Notes: a model not told the origin generated them from the letters alone. A stretch of DNA of 50,333 nt from an uncultured Lachnospiraceae bacterium (GCA_949738465.1 CATJBQ010000230.1:1-50333); one strand, 5' to 3'. Counted from the first letter of the stretch, positions 1-9,573 are shown. Program-made: numbers and translations.

Positions 1-10
1 AATGATGTCT

Positions 11-36
11 TTTACATGGTGCTAGCACCATGTAAA
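11..36. repeat. 26-bp perfect palindrome TTTACATGGTGCTAGCACCATGTAAA
   Basis: Both arms read directly; fully self-complementary around CTAG. Confidence 0.9.
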
Positions 37-296
37 TAAAGTCGATAAGGAAAATTGTGGTCTTGGTGCCAAAACGGTGCCAAGAAATCATGCAAATAAA
101 AATACGCCACACAAAAACAACGATTTTATGCTGTTTTTCGCAATAAAAAGCATAAAAAATACTACAAAAAACGCTATTCAAATACCGTGAGGGTGGTAGA
201 GCAGTAGGTTCTGGAAGGGTTGCAACAATCATTATCGAGTAATACTGAAGAAATGTAAAGTGGTGCCAGGAAAATTTGTGAACTTCGAAAAAAGTA

Positions 297-324
297 TTGA
301 AGAAATCCATAAATTTGATATAAT
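297..324 (+). promoter_or_regulatory. sigma-A-like promoter upstream of the GrpB-family gene
   Basis: TTGAAG (297-302), 16-nt spacer, TATAAT (319-324) with extended TGa. Confidence 0.65.
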
Positions 325-385
325 CAAAAAGACAAAATTGGCTGTCCTTTTTTTGGGGTAGAAGTGAGATTGAGAGGTAAGGGTT

Positions 386-985
386 ATGCTGGAATTTAAC
401 CCGGAGATTAAGGGAAAGAAGGATTTGTCGGAAATGACATTGGAGGAATTGTGGCAGTTGTTCCCGATCATCCTTTCGGAGCATAAGGATTATTGGCGTG
501 GATGGTTTGAGGAAGAAAAGGAGAGTATCACAGCACTTTTTTCAAGTGAATCATTTGCTGGGGATATTCAGATTCATCATATAGGAAGTACAGCCATTGA
601 GGGAATCTGGGCCAAGCCCATCGTGGATCTTCTTGTGGAGATCCCGGGGAGTACTTCCATGGAGGATTTGAAAGAGAGGCTTGTAAATGGCGGCTATCGG
701 TGTATGTCTGAGACGGAGAACAGAAAGTCCTTTAACAAGGGGTATACCGAAGAAGGCTTTGCAGAGCGGGTATTTCATTTGCATCTACGGTATGCGGGCG
801 ACCGGGATGAGGTGTATTTTCGGGATTATCTGAACGCGCAGCCTGCGCTTGCGGCGGAATATGAGCGGCTGAAGCTCTCGCTCTGGAAAAAATATGAACA
901 TGACCGGGACGGTTATACAGAGGCGAAGGGAGCCTTTGTGGAAAAATATACAAAATGTGCTTGCTGTTCCAGTAGGGTAAAATAA
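386..985 (+). CDS. GrpB family protein (nucleotidyltransferase-like)
   Basis: Motif HIGSTAIEGIWAKPIVDLLVEI typical of GrpB/UPF0157; ORF with upstream promoter and RBS. Confidence 0.85.
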   Translation: MLEFNPEIKGKKDLSEMTLEELWQLFPIILSEHKDYWRGWFEEEKESITALFSSESFAGDIQIHHIGSTAIEGIWAKPIVDLLVEIPGSTSMEDLKERLVNGGYRCMSETENRKSFNKGYTEEGFAERVFHLHLRYAGDRDEVYFRDYLNAQPALAAEYERLKLSLWKKYEHDRDGYTEAKGAFVEKYTKCACCSSRVK

Positions 986-996
986 GTTGTTCGCGA

Positions 997-1530
997 ATGG
1001 AGAATGATAAAATGCGTATTTTATTTGAAATGGATAAAAAAGATTATATTCCTGATGGAAACGTTTATAAAAGACCTTCAGCAAGAGCGATCATTATTAA
1101 GGATGGCAAAATAGCAATGGTACATAGTAAGAAATATAATTACTACAAATTTCCGGGCGGCGGAATAGAAAGCGATGAAAATATAGAGGAGGCTTTGATC
1201 AGGGAAGTCTTAGAAGAAACCGGTTTATGTGTTATTAAGAATTCTATTCGGGAATATGGACAGGTACATCGGGTTCAGAAAGGAACAAAAGAAGATATAT
1301 TCGTACAAGATAATTATTACTTCTTCTGCTGCGTGAAAGAGGATTCAGTGGGACAAAATCTGGACGCCTATGAAGCGGAAGAAGGTTTTAGGCTTACATT
1401 TTTGAAACCGCAGCTTGCTATAGATGTAAACAGAAAGACGAAAGTGGATGATTTTAATCAGACAATGTTAGAACGAGAGGCACTTGTGTTAGAATTACTG
1501 GTACAAGAGGGCTATTTTGGTGATAAATGA
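997..1530 (+). CDS. NUDIX hydrolase
   Basis: Nudix box-like GGGIESDENIEEALIREVLEETG. Confidence 0.9.
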   Translation: MENDKMRILFEMDKKDYIPDGNVYKRPSARAIIIKDGKIAMVHSKKYNYYKFPGGGIESDENIEEALIREVLEETGLCVIKNSIREYGQVHRVQKGTKEDIFVQDNYYFFCCVKEDSVGQNLDAYEAEEGFRLTFLKPQLAIDVNRKTKVDDFNQTMLEREALVLELLVQEGYFGDK

Positions 1531-1537
1531 AAAAATC

Positions 1538-1577
1538 AGAACCGCAATCCGTTGATAATGCAAGGAATTGCGGTTCT
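1538..1577. terminator. bidirectional terminator-like hairpin between convergent genes
   Basis: AGAACCGCAAT / ATTGCGGTTCT inverted repeat flanked by A-rich and T/A-rich sequence. Confidence 0.7.
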
Positions 1578-1595
1578 AATAAAATTAAACCAAAC

Positions 1596-3416
1596 TTAAC
1601 TATTTGGAATCCGCAGCACCTGCCCAATGGACAGCAAGTCGCTGGTCAATCCGTTTAAATTCATGATCGCGCTGACGGTCGTGCCAAATCGCTGCGCCAG
1701 CAGCCAGAGGGTATCTCCCGGGCGGACAACATACTCAAAATAGGATCCCCCGCCGGGATTTGTTGTGGGAATCCGCAGCACCTGCCCGATATGCAGCAGA
1801 TCGCTGGTCAATCCGTTCAGCCGCATAATCGCGTCAACCGTGGTATGGAATCGCTGGGCGAGGAGCCAGAGGGTATCGCCGGAACGAACCACGTATTCCA
1901 TAACGCTGGTATCGCCACTGGGTGGAATAGCATCATTGACTCCCAGGTAGGTATTGTACAGCGCCTGCCATGTGAGCGGTCCCACAATGCCGTCGGGGAC
2001 AAGATCTGCCGCACGCTGGAAGGCGGCAACCGCCTGCTGGGTTTGGCTTCCGAAGATTCCGTCCTGTCCCGGAGCCGGAATGGCAGAATTAAATTCCGCC
2101 GCCACATTCAGAAGATATTGCAATGTAATGACATCCTGCCCCCTGGAGCCCAGGCGCAGGACAGAGCTGGGCGGGATCGTTCCAATTCCCAGGGAAGTCC
2201 CCTCGCTGTCCAGCTCGGCAAGCCTTGTCACGGAAGTATACAGATAGGAAAGCTTATTCCAGGTGGATTTTCCGACAATGCCGTCGGACAGCAGATTAAA
2301 AATTTGCTGGAATTTGGTGACGGCCGCCCTTGTACTTTCTCCGAAAACCCCCTCCTGGTCCGTGATTGCAGGAATTGCAGGGTAGTTGCGCCGGACCCTG
2401 CCCAGATAAGTCTGAACCGTCAGTACGTCCAGACCCGTACTTCCTTTTCTTAATGCGGTGCCGGGATAGGAGGAGAGGACGCCGGTAATAATGTTGGTCT
2501 CCGCAATCTCAATATCTTTTGGATAATAAGAACGCAGGATCTGTAAGGGATTCAGGCCCTGATCTGCCAGCGTGACCGTTCCCCACTGGGACAGACCCGG
2601 ACAGGTGGCAGTGGTTCCGTTGCAGAACGACGTAAAATAGGGCGCAGTCTGCCACTGCCGGCGGATAAATTCATTGAAAATTTCGTCAACAATCCGATTG
2701 ATGGACTCATAGGTATTCCGCCCATTTATAAAATATTGATCGTAGGCAGTGCTATTTGTGATATCAAAGCTGTAGCCACGGCTCCTGTACCATTCGGTAA
2801 AAACCCTGTTCAGCGCAAAAGTGATAATGGCATAAATATTTGCCCGCAGAGCGGCCTGTGGCCAGGTAGGGTAAATTTCACTGCTGGCAACATTTTTTAT
2901 ATAATCGGGAAAAGATACCTGGACATTTGCTGCCGACGCATTGGGAGTGCCCAGGTGCACCGTAATCGGGTTTGGAATGACCACCTGGCGAAGCACCCGG
3001 GATTCCGCATCGGGTCCTTCCTGATCACGATTTCCCGTCATGGAGACGGCGGGCATGCCGATCTGGATCTCTGTCACGTCCGGGGTACGCTGCAGCCTCT
3101 GCATAGGAATAAATTCTATTGTCTGGATGGCCGTTTCCCCGTCCAGAATCGGGATGCCGGTAATGTGAACGGAATTGAAACCGTTTGCAAGGGCAAGCAC
3201 GTTATAGCTAAGATAAGGCGTTCCGGAAAAATTGGGATCCAGGGACAGGGATCCATCCAGCGTTTCCAAAGGAATGCGTTCTGTTTCTCCGCTTTCATCC
3301 GTTGTCACATAATACGTATGCTGCTCCTGCTGATCCATGATCCAGATCTGTACCCCGCTTAAGGGAAGCGCGTCGTGTGCCGTCCGCGCCTGTAGGATTA
3401 AATAACCCGTAGCCAT
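1596..3416 (-). CDS. SpoIID-like domain protein with two peptidoglycan-binding domains and two C-terminal LysM domains
   Basis: WPQAALRANIYAIITFALNR...NSTAYDQYF region, two PG_binding_1-like repeats (GIFGSQTQQAVAAFQ...), two LysM (YVVRSGDTLWLLAQRF...). Start placed at ATG 3416, preceded by GGAGGAAC. Confidence 0.8.
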   Translation of the reverse strand: MATGYLILQARTAHDALPLSGVQIWIMDQQEQHTYYVTTDESGETERIPLETLDGSLSLDPNFSGTPYLSYNVLALANGFNSVHITGIPILDGETAIQTIEFIPMQRLQRTPDVTEIQIGMPAVSMTGNRDQEGPDAESRVLRQVVIPNPITVHLGTPNASAANVQVSFPDYIKNVASSEIYPTWPQAALRANIYAIITFALNRVFTEWYRSRGYSFDITNSTAYDQYFINGRNTYESINRIVDEIFNEFIRRQWQTAPYFTSFCNGTTATCPGLSQWGTVTLADQGLNPLQILRSYYPKDIEIAETNIITGVLSSYPGTALRKGSTGLDVLTVQTYLGRVRRNYPAIPAITDQEGVFGESTRAAVTKFQQIFNLLSDGIVGKSTWNKLSYLYTSVTRLAELDSEGTSLGIGTIPPSSVLRLGSRGQDVITLQYLLNVAAEFNSAIPAPGQDGIFGSQTQQAVAAFQRAADLVPDGIVGPLTWQALYNTYLGVNDAIPPSGDTSVMEYVVRSGDTLWLLAQRFHTTVDAIMRLNGLTSDLLHIGQVLRIPTTNPGGGSYFEYVVRPGDTLWLLAQRFGTTVSAIMNLNGLTSDLLSIGQVLRIPNS

Positions 3417-3630
3417 AAATGAAAAGTTCCTCCTTCCAATCGTTTCGGGAAATTGTTTCTGGGTCGGCAGGAGATGCTGCCATTTGACCGCCGCAGGCAT
3501 TACGGCACAATTCCCTATATATTACAGTATGAAAAAAAAGCGATACGGTTACTACGCCATAAACTTTATGGTGGAAAAGGCGGGCGTGAAATGGTATAAT
3601 CGAAACTGTAAAGCGGGAAGGAGGATCCAT

Positions 3631-4848
3631 ATGGAGAACTGGAGCCGGGAGGCAGAAAAAATAATGATTGAGCGTTTTGGCAGGGATACGCTCCTTGCAC
3701 TGGCAACCACAGAAAACGGAGTGCCCTCTGTGCGGAACGTGAACGCTTATTATGAGGACGGCGCATTTTATATTATCACATACGCACTGTCAAATAAAAT
3801 GAGGCAGATCGAAAGCAATCCCACCGTTGCCATTACCGGCGAGTGGTTCACCGCCCATGGAAAAGGCGTGAATCTTGGCTACTTCGGAAAAGAGGAGAAC
3901 CGGGTGATTGCGGAGAAGCTCCGGCATGTTTTTGCAGCGTGGATTGATAACGGGCATAATAACTTTGAAGATCAAAATACCATCCTTTTGCGCGTGGATC
4001 TGACAGACGGCGTGCTGTTTTCCCATGGAACACGGTACGAATTCGGCGAGCCGGGCGGGGCCGTATCTCGTATATGGAAGGGAAGCCTGATTGCGGCGTT
4101 TCGGGCACTTCCGATTCCGGGGCTTGAGGAGCTTAAGGAGCTGCACGAACTGAAAGGCTCTTTTATTAACCTGGAATATCCTTTGCCGGGCGGGCAGAGG
4201 GTAAGGCTTTGGGACGACAATCAGATTTATCTGGGAAACCAGTTACATAAAAAGGGCTGCGACAGATGCTATGGAATTGCCGCGGATGATAAATATCTCA
4301 TGGTGTCAGAGTACGGCGAGAATGGTTCGGATGCCGAACTGGTTCTTTTTCAGCGCTGGGCGTCCAGGTATCGGATCAAAGGTCTGGGAAAAAATGAGGT
4401 TGCGGAGGTTTTTGCCCTTTGTGCGCAGAATACCACCTTCTACCAGTATCATCCGCCCTTTGTGACGGAGGAAAGCATTTTGGAGGATATGCAGGCCCTG
4501 CCGCCGGGAAAGGAGCCTTCGGATAAAGCGTATGTCGGCTTCTATGAAGAAAGCAGGCTGGTTGCGGTTCTGGATCTGATTTTTGATTATCCGCAAAAGG
4601 ATACCGCATACATTGGTTTCTTTATGATGGATATGGGATATCAGGGCCGGGGGATCGGAACGGCAATTATCAGTGAATGTGCCGCGGCGCTGGCGGGGGC
4701 GGGAATGAAGAAGCTCCGGCTGGCAATTGACAAGGGCAATCCCCAGAGCGAGGCGTTCTGGAGCAAGAACGGGTTTGTGAAAACGGGGGAGGAAATCCCC
4801 AATGATCATTCGGCGTATGTTCCGATGGAGCGGGAACTATTTGAATGA
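3631..4848 (+). CDS. fusion of pyridoxamine 5'-phosphate oxidase-like domain and GNAT N-acetyltransferase
   Basis: N-terminus LLALATTENGVPSVRNVNAYYEDGAFYIITY (PNPOx-like); C-terminus MGYQGRGIGTAIISECAAAL (GNAT motif A). ATG 3631 preceded by GGGAAGGAGG. Confidence 0.75.
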   Translation: MENWSREAEKIMIERFGRDTLLALATTENGVPSVRNVNAYYEDGAFYIITYALSNKMRQIESNPTVAITGEWFTAHGKGVNLGYFGKEENRVIAEKLRHVFAAWIDNGHNNFEDQNTILLRVDLTDGVLFSHGTRYEFGEPGGAVSRIWKGSLIAAFRALPIPGLEELKELHELKGSFINLEYPLPGGQRVRLWDDNQIYLGNQLHKKGCDRCYGIAADDKYLMVSEYGENGSDAELVLFQRWASRYRIKGLGKNEVAEVFALCAQNTTFYQYHPPFVTEESILEDMQALPPGKEPSDKAYVGFYEESRLVAVLDLIFDYPQKDTAYIGFFMMDMGYQGRGIGTAIISECAAALAGAGMKKLRLAIDKGNPQSEAFWSKNGFVKTGEEIPNDHSAYVPMERELFE

Positions 4849-4944
4849 TTTGTGCAAATGATTGAAAAATATAATATAGAATATATAATTTTTTATTTAT
4901 TTGTGTAAAATAAGCAAAGAGTAGAAATGAAATGGAGTCTTTTC

Positions 4945-4973
4945 TTGAATATAAAAATAAAATTTGTTATAAT
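4945..4973 (+). promoter_or_regulatory. sigma-A-like promoter of the YwgA-like/HD gene pair
   Basis: TTGAAT, N17, TATAAT in an AT-rich intergenic region. Confidence 0.7.
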
Positions 4974-5017
4974 AAATATTCAGAGTTGAAAGTAATTGGG
5001 AAGGCAGGAGGCGTCAT

Positions 5018-5488
5018 ATGGCAAAAGAATTACTAAAACCTATTTACGAACAGATTTATGGTGAGAAATTTAACGCATATTCTTTTGAACCCCGAATGGA
5101 AATGCAGAAGGCGATTTACATTTTGCAAGAAGCTGGAATCAGAGTGGGAGATTATGATTTCCTGTGGTATAAGCATGGACCTTACTGCCAGAATTTGCAG
5201 GATGATATATTGTGTCTGAACAAAACATCTGATATCACAATCAGATATTCCGAGGATGCAAAAGAAGTAATTGAGCGGGTAAAAGAAGTGTTTCATATGA
5301 AAGTGGAATATTCAAGAAGTGCCTGGGTAGAATGTCTGGCATCTCTTCAATATTTGCGTGCGAATATATTTTCGTGGAATTCGACGAAGGAGGATATTGT
5401 CCGTGATTTAATGTCCAAAAAACCACATTTGGATAAAGTGGAGACAAATCTATTGGCATTGGACAAACTGGATTATATTCTTGGCTAA
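5018..5488 (+). CDS. YwgA/SocA(Panacea)-like protein of unknown function
   Basis: Small alpha-helical protein with YDFLWYKHGPYCQNLQDDI, resembling the (Y/H)GP(Y) core of YwgA/SocA-like proteins; gene overlaps or abuts the downstream HD gene. Confidence 0.5.
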   Translation: MAKELLKPIYEQIYGEKFNAYSFEPRMEMQKAIYILQEAGIRVGDYDFLWYKHGPYCQNLQDDILCLNKTSDITIRYSEDAKEVIERVKEVFHMKVEYSRSAWVECLASLQYLRANIFSWNSTKEDIVRDLMSKKPHLDKVETNLLALDKLDYILG

Positions 5489-5489
5489 A

Positions 5490-6998
5490 ATGGGTGTATA
5501 TATGAGCGCTTCAAAAGATATTTTTTTTACTGGCCGTGTTTTGGATAATGTGCATGGTTTTATATATTATACAGAAGCGGAAGAACGTATTATGAATACG
5601 CTTTTGTTTAAACGATTGCAGAGCATTAAGCAGTTAAGTATTGTTAATTGGGTATTTCCCGGATCAGAACATACGCGGTATATTCATTCATTAGGTGTAA
5701 TGTATATTGCTGATAAGATGGCCTTGCAGTTGAAACTGCCAGTTGAGCAAAGGAAAGTAGTCAGGCTTGCAGGATTACTGCATGATATAGGCCATTATCC
5801 GCTTTCGCATGTATGTGAATATCCCTATAAAGAGAGTTTGCAGGACTTTCCGGATAGCAGCTATTGTAAATCTATTAATAAAAAAGTGAAAAATGATATT
5901 GACGAATTAAAAGAAAGATCTGGCCATGTATATATGAAAAAATCAAACGGCTGCCATCATGAGCAGATCGGTGCGGATATTGTTTGTCACAATGAAGAAA
6001 TCCGGAATATTATAATTAACGAGTGTGGTGAAAATGCGGTTGAAACTATAGCGGATATGATTATTGGAAATGTGGAAAGAACAAATCCGCTTCTGGTCCA
6101 GATATTACATTCTGAGTTAGATGCAGACGGAATTGATTATTTAATGCGGGATGCGATGTTTTCCGGCACCAGTTTTGGCGCATTTGAATTAGAACAATTG
6201 ATTGGATGCATGTGTATTGGTAACTATAAGGAGAAAGAGATTCTCTGCATATCGCCAAAAGGGATTGCTGCGGCCGATCAATATTTAATAAATAAATTTT
6301 TTTCATATTCTCAAGTAGTATTTAACAAGCATATTAGCGTTACTGAATGGATGGCAGAGCAGATTGTGAACTGGATGCAAAGAAATAATGCATATTTTCC
6401 ACGCAGTTCACAATTAAAGAAGTGGGTTATGAACCCGGAGACCGAAGATAGATATATTGATTTTACAGATAATTATTTTTGGGCGTCACTACAGAATCTG
6501 CTTGCAAATCCGCTGGCGGATACAGAACCGTCTTTTATAAAATATTTTTGCAGACAACTACTGCATCATAGTGAACTTCGATTTGAAGATAATAGTGAGG
6601 TAAGAATTGTATCGACAGATATACAAGTTATAAAACAGGAATTACAAAAATCTAACTATTATGAAAGATTAGAAGGCTGGGAGGATAGAATAGGGATTTT
6701 AAATGTCAGGCCGATTAGCAAGCAGGTCCGGCAGAAAGATTTTGACAAAATGCTGCAAACGAAGATAGAAGAAGGCAATAGGCATCCGAACGAGTTGGAC
6801 ATTGTTACGGAAGAAGATAGTTTCATGCTGCAGGCAAGGCGGTTAATGGAGTGTATTTGTGTAAAAGAGGGAGACGAGTTACATCTTTTATGTGATGACA
6901 AAAGATCCATGATGCAGTCAATGTATAATTTGAAGCTTGCAATCTTTAGAACCTATCAATGCAGGCCAGAGCATGAATGCGCTGGAAAGAGAAGATGA
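5490..6998 (+). CDS. HD-domain phosphohydrolase (dNTPase/SAMHD1-like, YwfO-like)
   Basis: HTRYIHSLGV...LAGLLHDIGHYPLSH...LHSELDADGIDYLMRDAMFSGTSFG. ORF opens at TTG 5481; ATG at 5490 or 5502 also possible. Confidence 0.85.
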   Translation: MGVYMSASKDIFFTGRVLDNVHGFIYYTEAEERIMNTLLFKRLQSIKQLSIVNWVFPGSEHTRYIHSLGVMYIADKMALQLKLPVEQRKVVRLAGLLHDIGHYPLSHVCEYPYKESLQDFPDSSYCKSINKKVKNDIDELKERSGHVYMKKSNGCHHEQIGADIVCHNEEIRNIIINECGENAVETIADMIIGNVERTNPLLVQILHSELDADGIDYLMRDAMFSGTSFGAFELEQLIGCMCIGNYKEKEILCISPKGIAAADQYLINKFFSYSQVVFNKHISVTEWMAEQIVNWMQRNNAYFPRSSQLKKWVMNPETEDRYIDFTDNYFWASLQNLLANPLADTEPSFIKYFCRQLLHHSELRFEDNSEVRIVSTDIQVIKQELQKSNYYERLEGWEDRIGILNVRPISKQVRQKDFDKMLQTKIEEGNRHPNELDIVTEEDSFMLQARRLMECICVKEGDELHLLCDDKRSMMQSMYNLKLAIFRTYQCRPEHECAGKRR

Positions 6999-7074
6999 GA
7001 TGAATAAAAAGAGAAGACAGTGGTAACTGGAAATTCTGCTGCACACAATACAAAAGAGATAGGAGGGAAGCGCC

Positions 7075-7596
7075 ATGATTCGTCCCGACAGAATCCAGGA
7101 GGCGGCTAATAAAAAGGAAAACGAGAATTTCCGTTTCCGTACATTTTTGAAAAGATACGGGGATGAGGAAGAAGTGGATCGCCAGTTTCTGCGTCTTCAT
7201 GAGGAGTTATTTGCGGACTACGATTGCAGCAAATGCAGAAATTGCTGTAAGATGTACCGGGGCTGCATTCCGAAGAAGGATATCAAAAAGGACGCCGCCC
7301 ACCTTGGAATTTCGCCAGAACAGTTTGTGGATTTCTTTCTGGAGGAGGATCCTGGCGGCGATTATCAGACGAAGCATATGCCCTGTGATTTTCTGCAGGA
7401 GGATGGCGGCTGCCGTCTGGGGGATTGCAAGCCGGAGTCCTGTAAAAAGTATCCGTATACCGATCAGCCGGAGCGTTTGTGGAGCATGCTGAGCCTGATC
7501 GAGGCGGCAGGGGTCTGCCCGGTGGTCTATGAGATGTTCGAGCGGCTGAAAAAGGAGTATAAGCAGAGAAGGAAGCAGAAAATGCCGGTAAAATAA
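7075..7596 (+). CDS. YkgJ-family cysteine cluster protein
   Basis: CSKCRNCCKMYRGC...CDFLQEDGGCRLGDCKPESCKKYPY. Confidence 0.8.
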   Translation: MIRPDRIQEAANKKENENFRFRTFLKRYGDEEEVDRQFLRLHEELFADYDCSKCRNCCKMYRGCIPKKDIKKDAAHLGISPEQFVDFFLEEDPGGDYQTKHMPCDFLQEDGGCRLGDCKPESCKKYPYTDQPERLWSMLSLIEAAGVCPVVYEMFERLKKEYKQRRKQKMPVK

Positions 7597-7631
7597 AAAT
7601 CTGCCCGGCTTAGAATAGGAGGGAACTGATT

Positions 7632-8615
7632 ATGACACAAAGAGAAGCGGTATTCGCAATGATGCGGGGAGAAAAGCCCGACATCATCGTCAATGGCTGG
7701 GAGCCTTTTCAGATTGTATTTGATGATCTTCTGATGCATACGTCGCCGGCCCGGCCCGGGGTGAAGATTGTGGACGCATGGGGCGTTACCATGGACTGGT
7801 CCGATCCCACCCAGCCCGGATCCATGCCGGTGGAGGATCCCGAGCTTCTGGCCTGTCCGGACGTGACGGAGTGGAAGAAGTATCTGACGCCGCCGGATGT
7901 ACGCAATATGGAGCTTGACTGGGGATCTGCCTTCGGTCAGAGGGCGGCGGCCGAGGCGGAGGGGAAGATTGCCCTGGCCTTTATGCCGGTGGGAGTATTT
8001 GAGCTCTGCCACAATATTCTGGGATTCGAGGAAACGCTGGTGAATTTCCTGCTGGAGCCGGAGAGCATGCATGAGCTGATCGACGCCATCTTCGACTATA
8101 AGCTGGCCTGTATTGAGAGGCTGGCGGAAGGATGGCATCCGGAAGGAATTCTGTTCCACGATGACTGGGGATCCAAGGACAGCCTGCTGATGCAGCCGGA
8201 GGTATGGCGGGAATTTTTCAAGCCGGGCTACACAAAGCTTTATGAGTACGCCCACCAGCAGGGGATTTTCATTATGCACCACTCCGACAGTAACAATGAA
8301 CTGATCGGGAAGGATATGGAAGAAATGGGTGTGGACATCTGGCAGGGGGCCCTTCCCCAGTGTGACCTGGCCGGGCTTCAACGGGAGCTTCCGGGCAATA
8401 TGCTGTTTATGGGCGGCCTGGATGCGGCGGTGATCGACCATGAGGGCATTGATCCCGAAATTGTGCGCAAGGAAGTGTTTCGGGCCTGCGAGGAGTACCT
8501 GCCGGGCGGAAAGTTCATTCCCTGCATCACCTACGGCGCGCCCAACGCGATCTTTGCAGGCGTAGATGAAGCGATTGCGTCGGCGGTCCATGCGTTGAAT
8601 GAGAAGAAAGCTTAG
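7632..8615 (+). CDS. uroporphyrinogen decarboxylase (URO-D) family protein, MtaA-like
   Basis: ILFHDDWGSKDSLLMQPEVWREFFKPGYTKLYEYAHQQGIFIMHHSDSN and GKFIPCITYGAP. Confidence 0.85.
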   Translation: MTQREAVFAMMRGEKPDIIVNGWEPFQIVFDDLLMHTSPARPGVKIVDAWGVTMDWSDPTQPGSMPVEDPELLACPDVTEWKKYLTPPDVRNMELDWGSAFGQRAAAEAEGKIALAFMPVGVFELCHNILGFEETLVNFLLEPESMHELIDAIFDYKLACIERLAEGWHPEGILFHDDWGSKDSLLMQPEVWREFFKPGYTKLYEYAHQQGIFIMHHSDSNNELIGKDMEEMGVDIWQGALPQCDLAGLQRELPGNMLFMGGLDAAVIDHEGIDPEIVRKEVFRACEEYLPGGKFIPCITYGAPNAIFAGVDEAIASAVHALNEKKA

Positions 8616-8652
8616 CCGGTAAGGCATGGAACGGGTGAAAGGGAGGAGATTT

Positions 8653-9525
8653 ATGCGGGATCCGGGAATCAGGGAATATCTGGCCCAGGTGGGCATCCGC
8701 AGGATCACAGAGCTTGATACGGCGTTAATCGAAGCCTTTGGTCAGACGGAAGGCGTCCGGCATATCGAAAAGCTGACAGAATTGTATGAACAGTCAGAGA
8801 GGCGGCTGTTGTACGGTGCAGAAGATACGGTTTATCTCCGCCGCCAGGAGGCCCTTGTGGACTATCTGAACCAGAGTATGGCGATGAGTCTTCTGGCATC
8901 CTCCTTTTACGACCGTGTATTTTTCCGGAAGGTTATGGAGTATCTGTCGGAATATAACCGCTATTGGGAAGGGGATATTCTGGACATTGGCTGCGGGAAC
9001 GGGATTCTGACCTGTTTTCTTGCGCTGAGGCGCCCGGCCTTTGCGGTCACGGGGCTGGAGCTTTCTGCCAATGCCGTTTCCGTGGCGGAGGAGCTTGCCG
9101 GCCGCCTGGGGGTGGGAAACGTGCATTTTGTCAGCAGCTCAGTGAGGAACAAAAGCACGAACGCCAGTTCTGGAAAAATCTGGCGGAAGAAATGCGACAC
9201 ACTGTTTTCCTGTCGTACGGTTCATGAAAATGTTGCCTGCAGGCCGCTTCTGGAAAAAAAGGATACGTTGTCTGCCGGGGAACAGGCCGTACCGCAGGAA
9301 GGATATGCCAGGGAGCTCTCGGCGCTGGTAAAGCCCCAGGGGTATTTCATCAGCGTGGAACGGTGGGAGGACGACAATGCATCCGCCGGTCTGATCTGCG
9401 CGCTGGAGCGTGCGGGCTTTGCGCGGATACGCGGAACGCAGGTACAGTTTTCCTGCAGGAACGGGGATGAGAATGCGGCATTCGAGGCCATGATTTTTCA
9501 AAAAACAGGACCCGGGGAGAAATAA
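8653..9525 (+). CDS. class I SAM-dependent methyltransferase
   Basis: Motif I ILDIGCGNGILTCFLALRRPAFAVTGLELS; ATG 8653 preceded by GGGAGGAG. Confidence 0.75.
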   Translation: MRDPGIREYLAQVGIRRITELDTALIEAFGQTEGVRHIEKLTELYEQSERRLLYGAEDTVYLRRQEALVDYLNQSMAMSLLASSFYDRVFFRKVMEYLSEYNRYWEGDILDIGCGNGILTCFLALRRPAFAVTGLELSANAVSVAEELAGRLGVGNVHFVSSSVRNKSTNASSGKIWRKKCDTLFSCRTVHENVACRPLLEKKDTLSAGEQAVPQEGYARELSALVKPQGYFISVERWEDDNASAGLICALERAGFARIRGTQVQFSCRNGDENAAFEAMIFQKTGPGEK

Positions 9526-9528
9526 GAT

Positions 9529-9568
9529 AAGCAGGAGGCTGGCCAGATAACTGACCAGCCTCCTGCTT
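9529..9568. terminator. bidirectional terminator, 14-bp stem
   Basis: AAGCAGGAGGCTGG / CCAGCCTCCTGCTT between convergent genes. Confidence 0.85.
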
Positions 9569-9573
9569 TATAG

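Noticed and set aside
3484-3630. 49-aa N-terminal extension of the PNPOx-GNAT ORF
   Set aside because: No RBS for the early start; a strong RBS precedes ATG 3631, and the extension runs back over the divergent LysM gene's upstream region.
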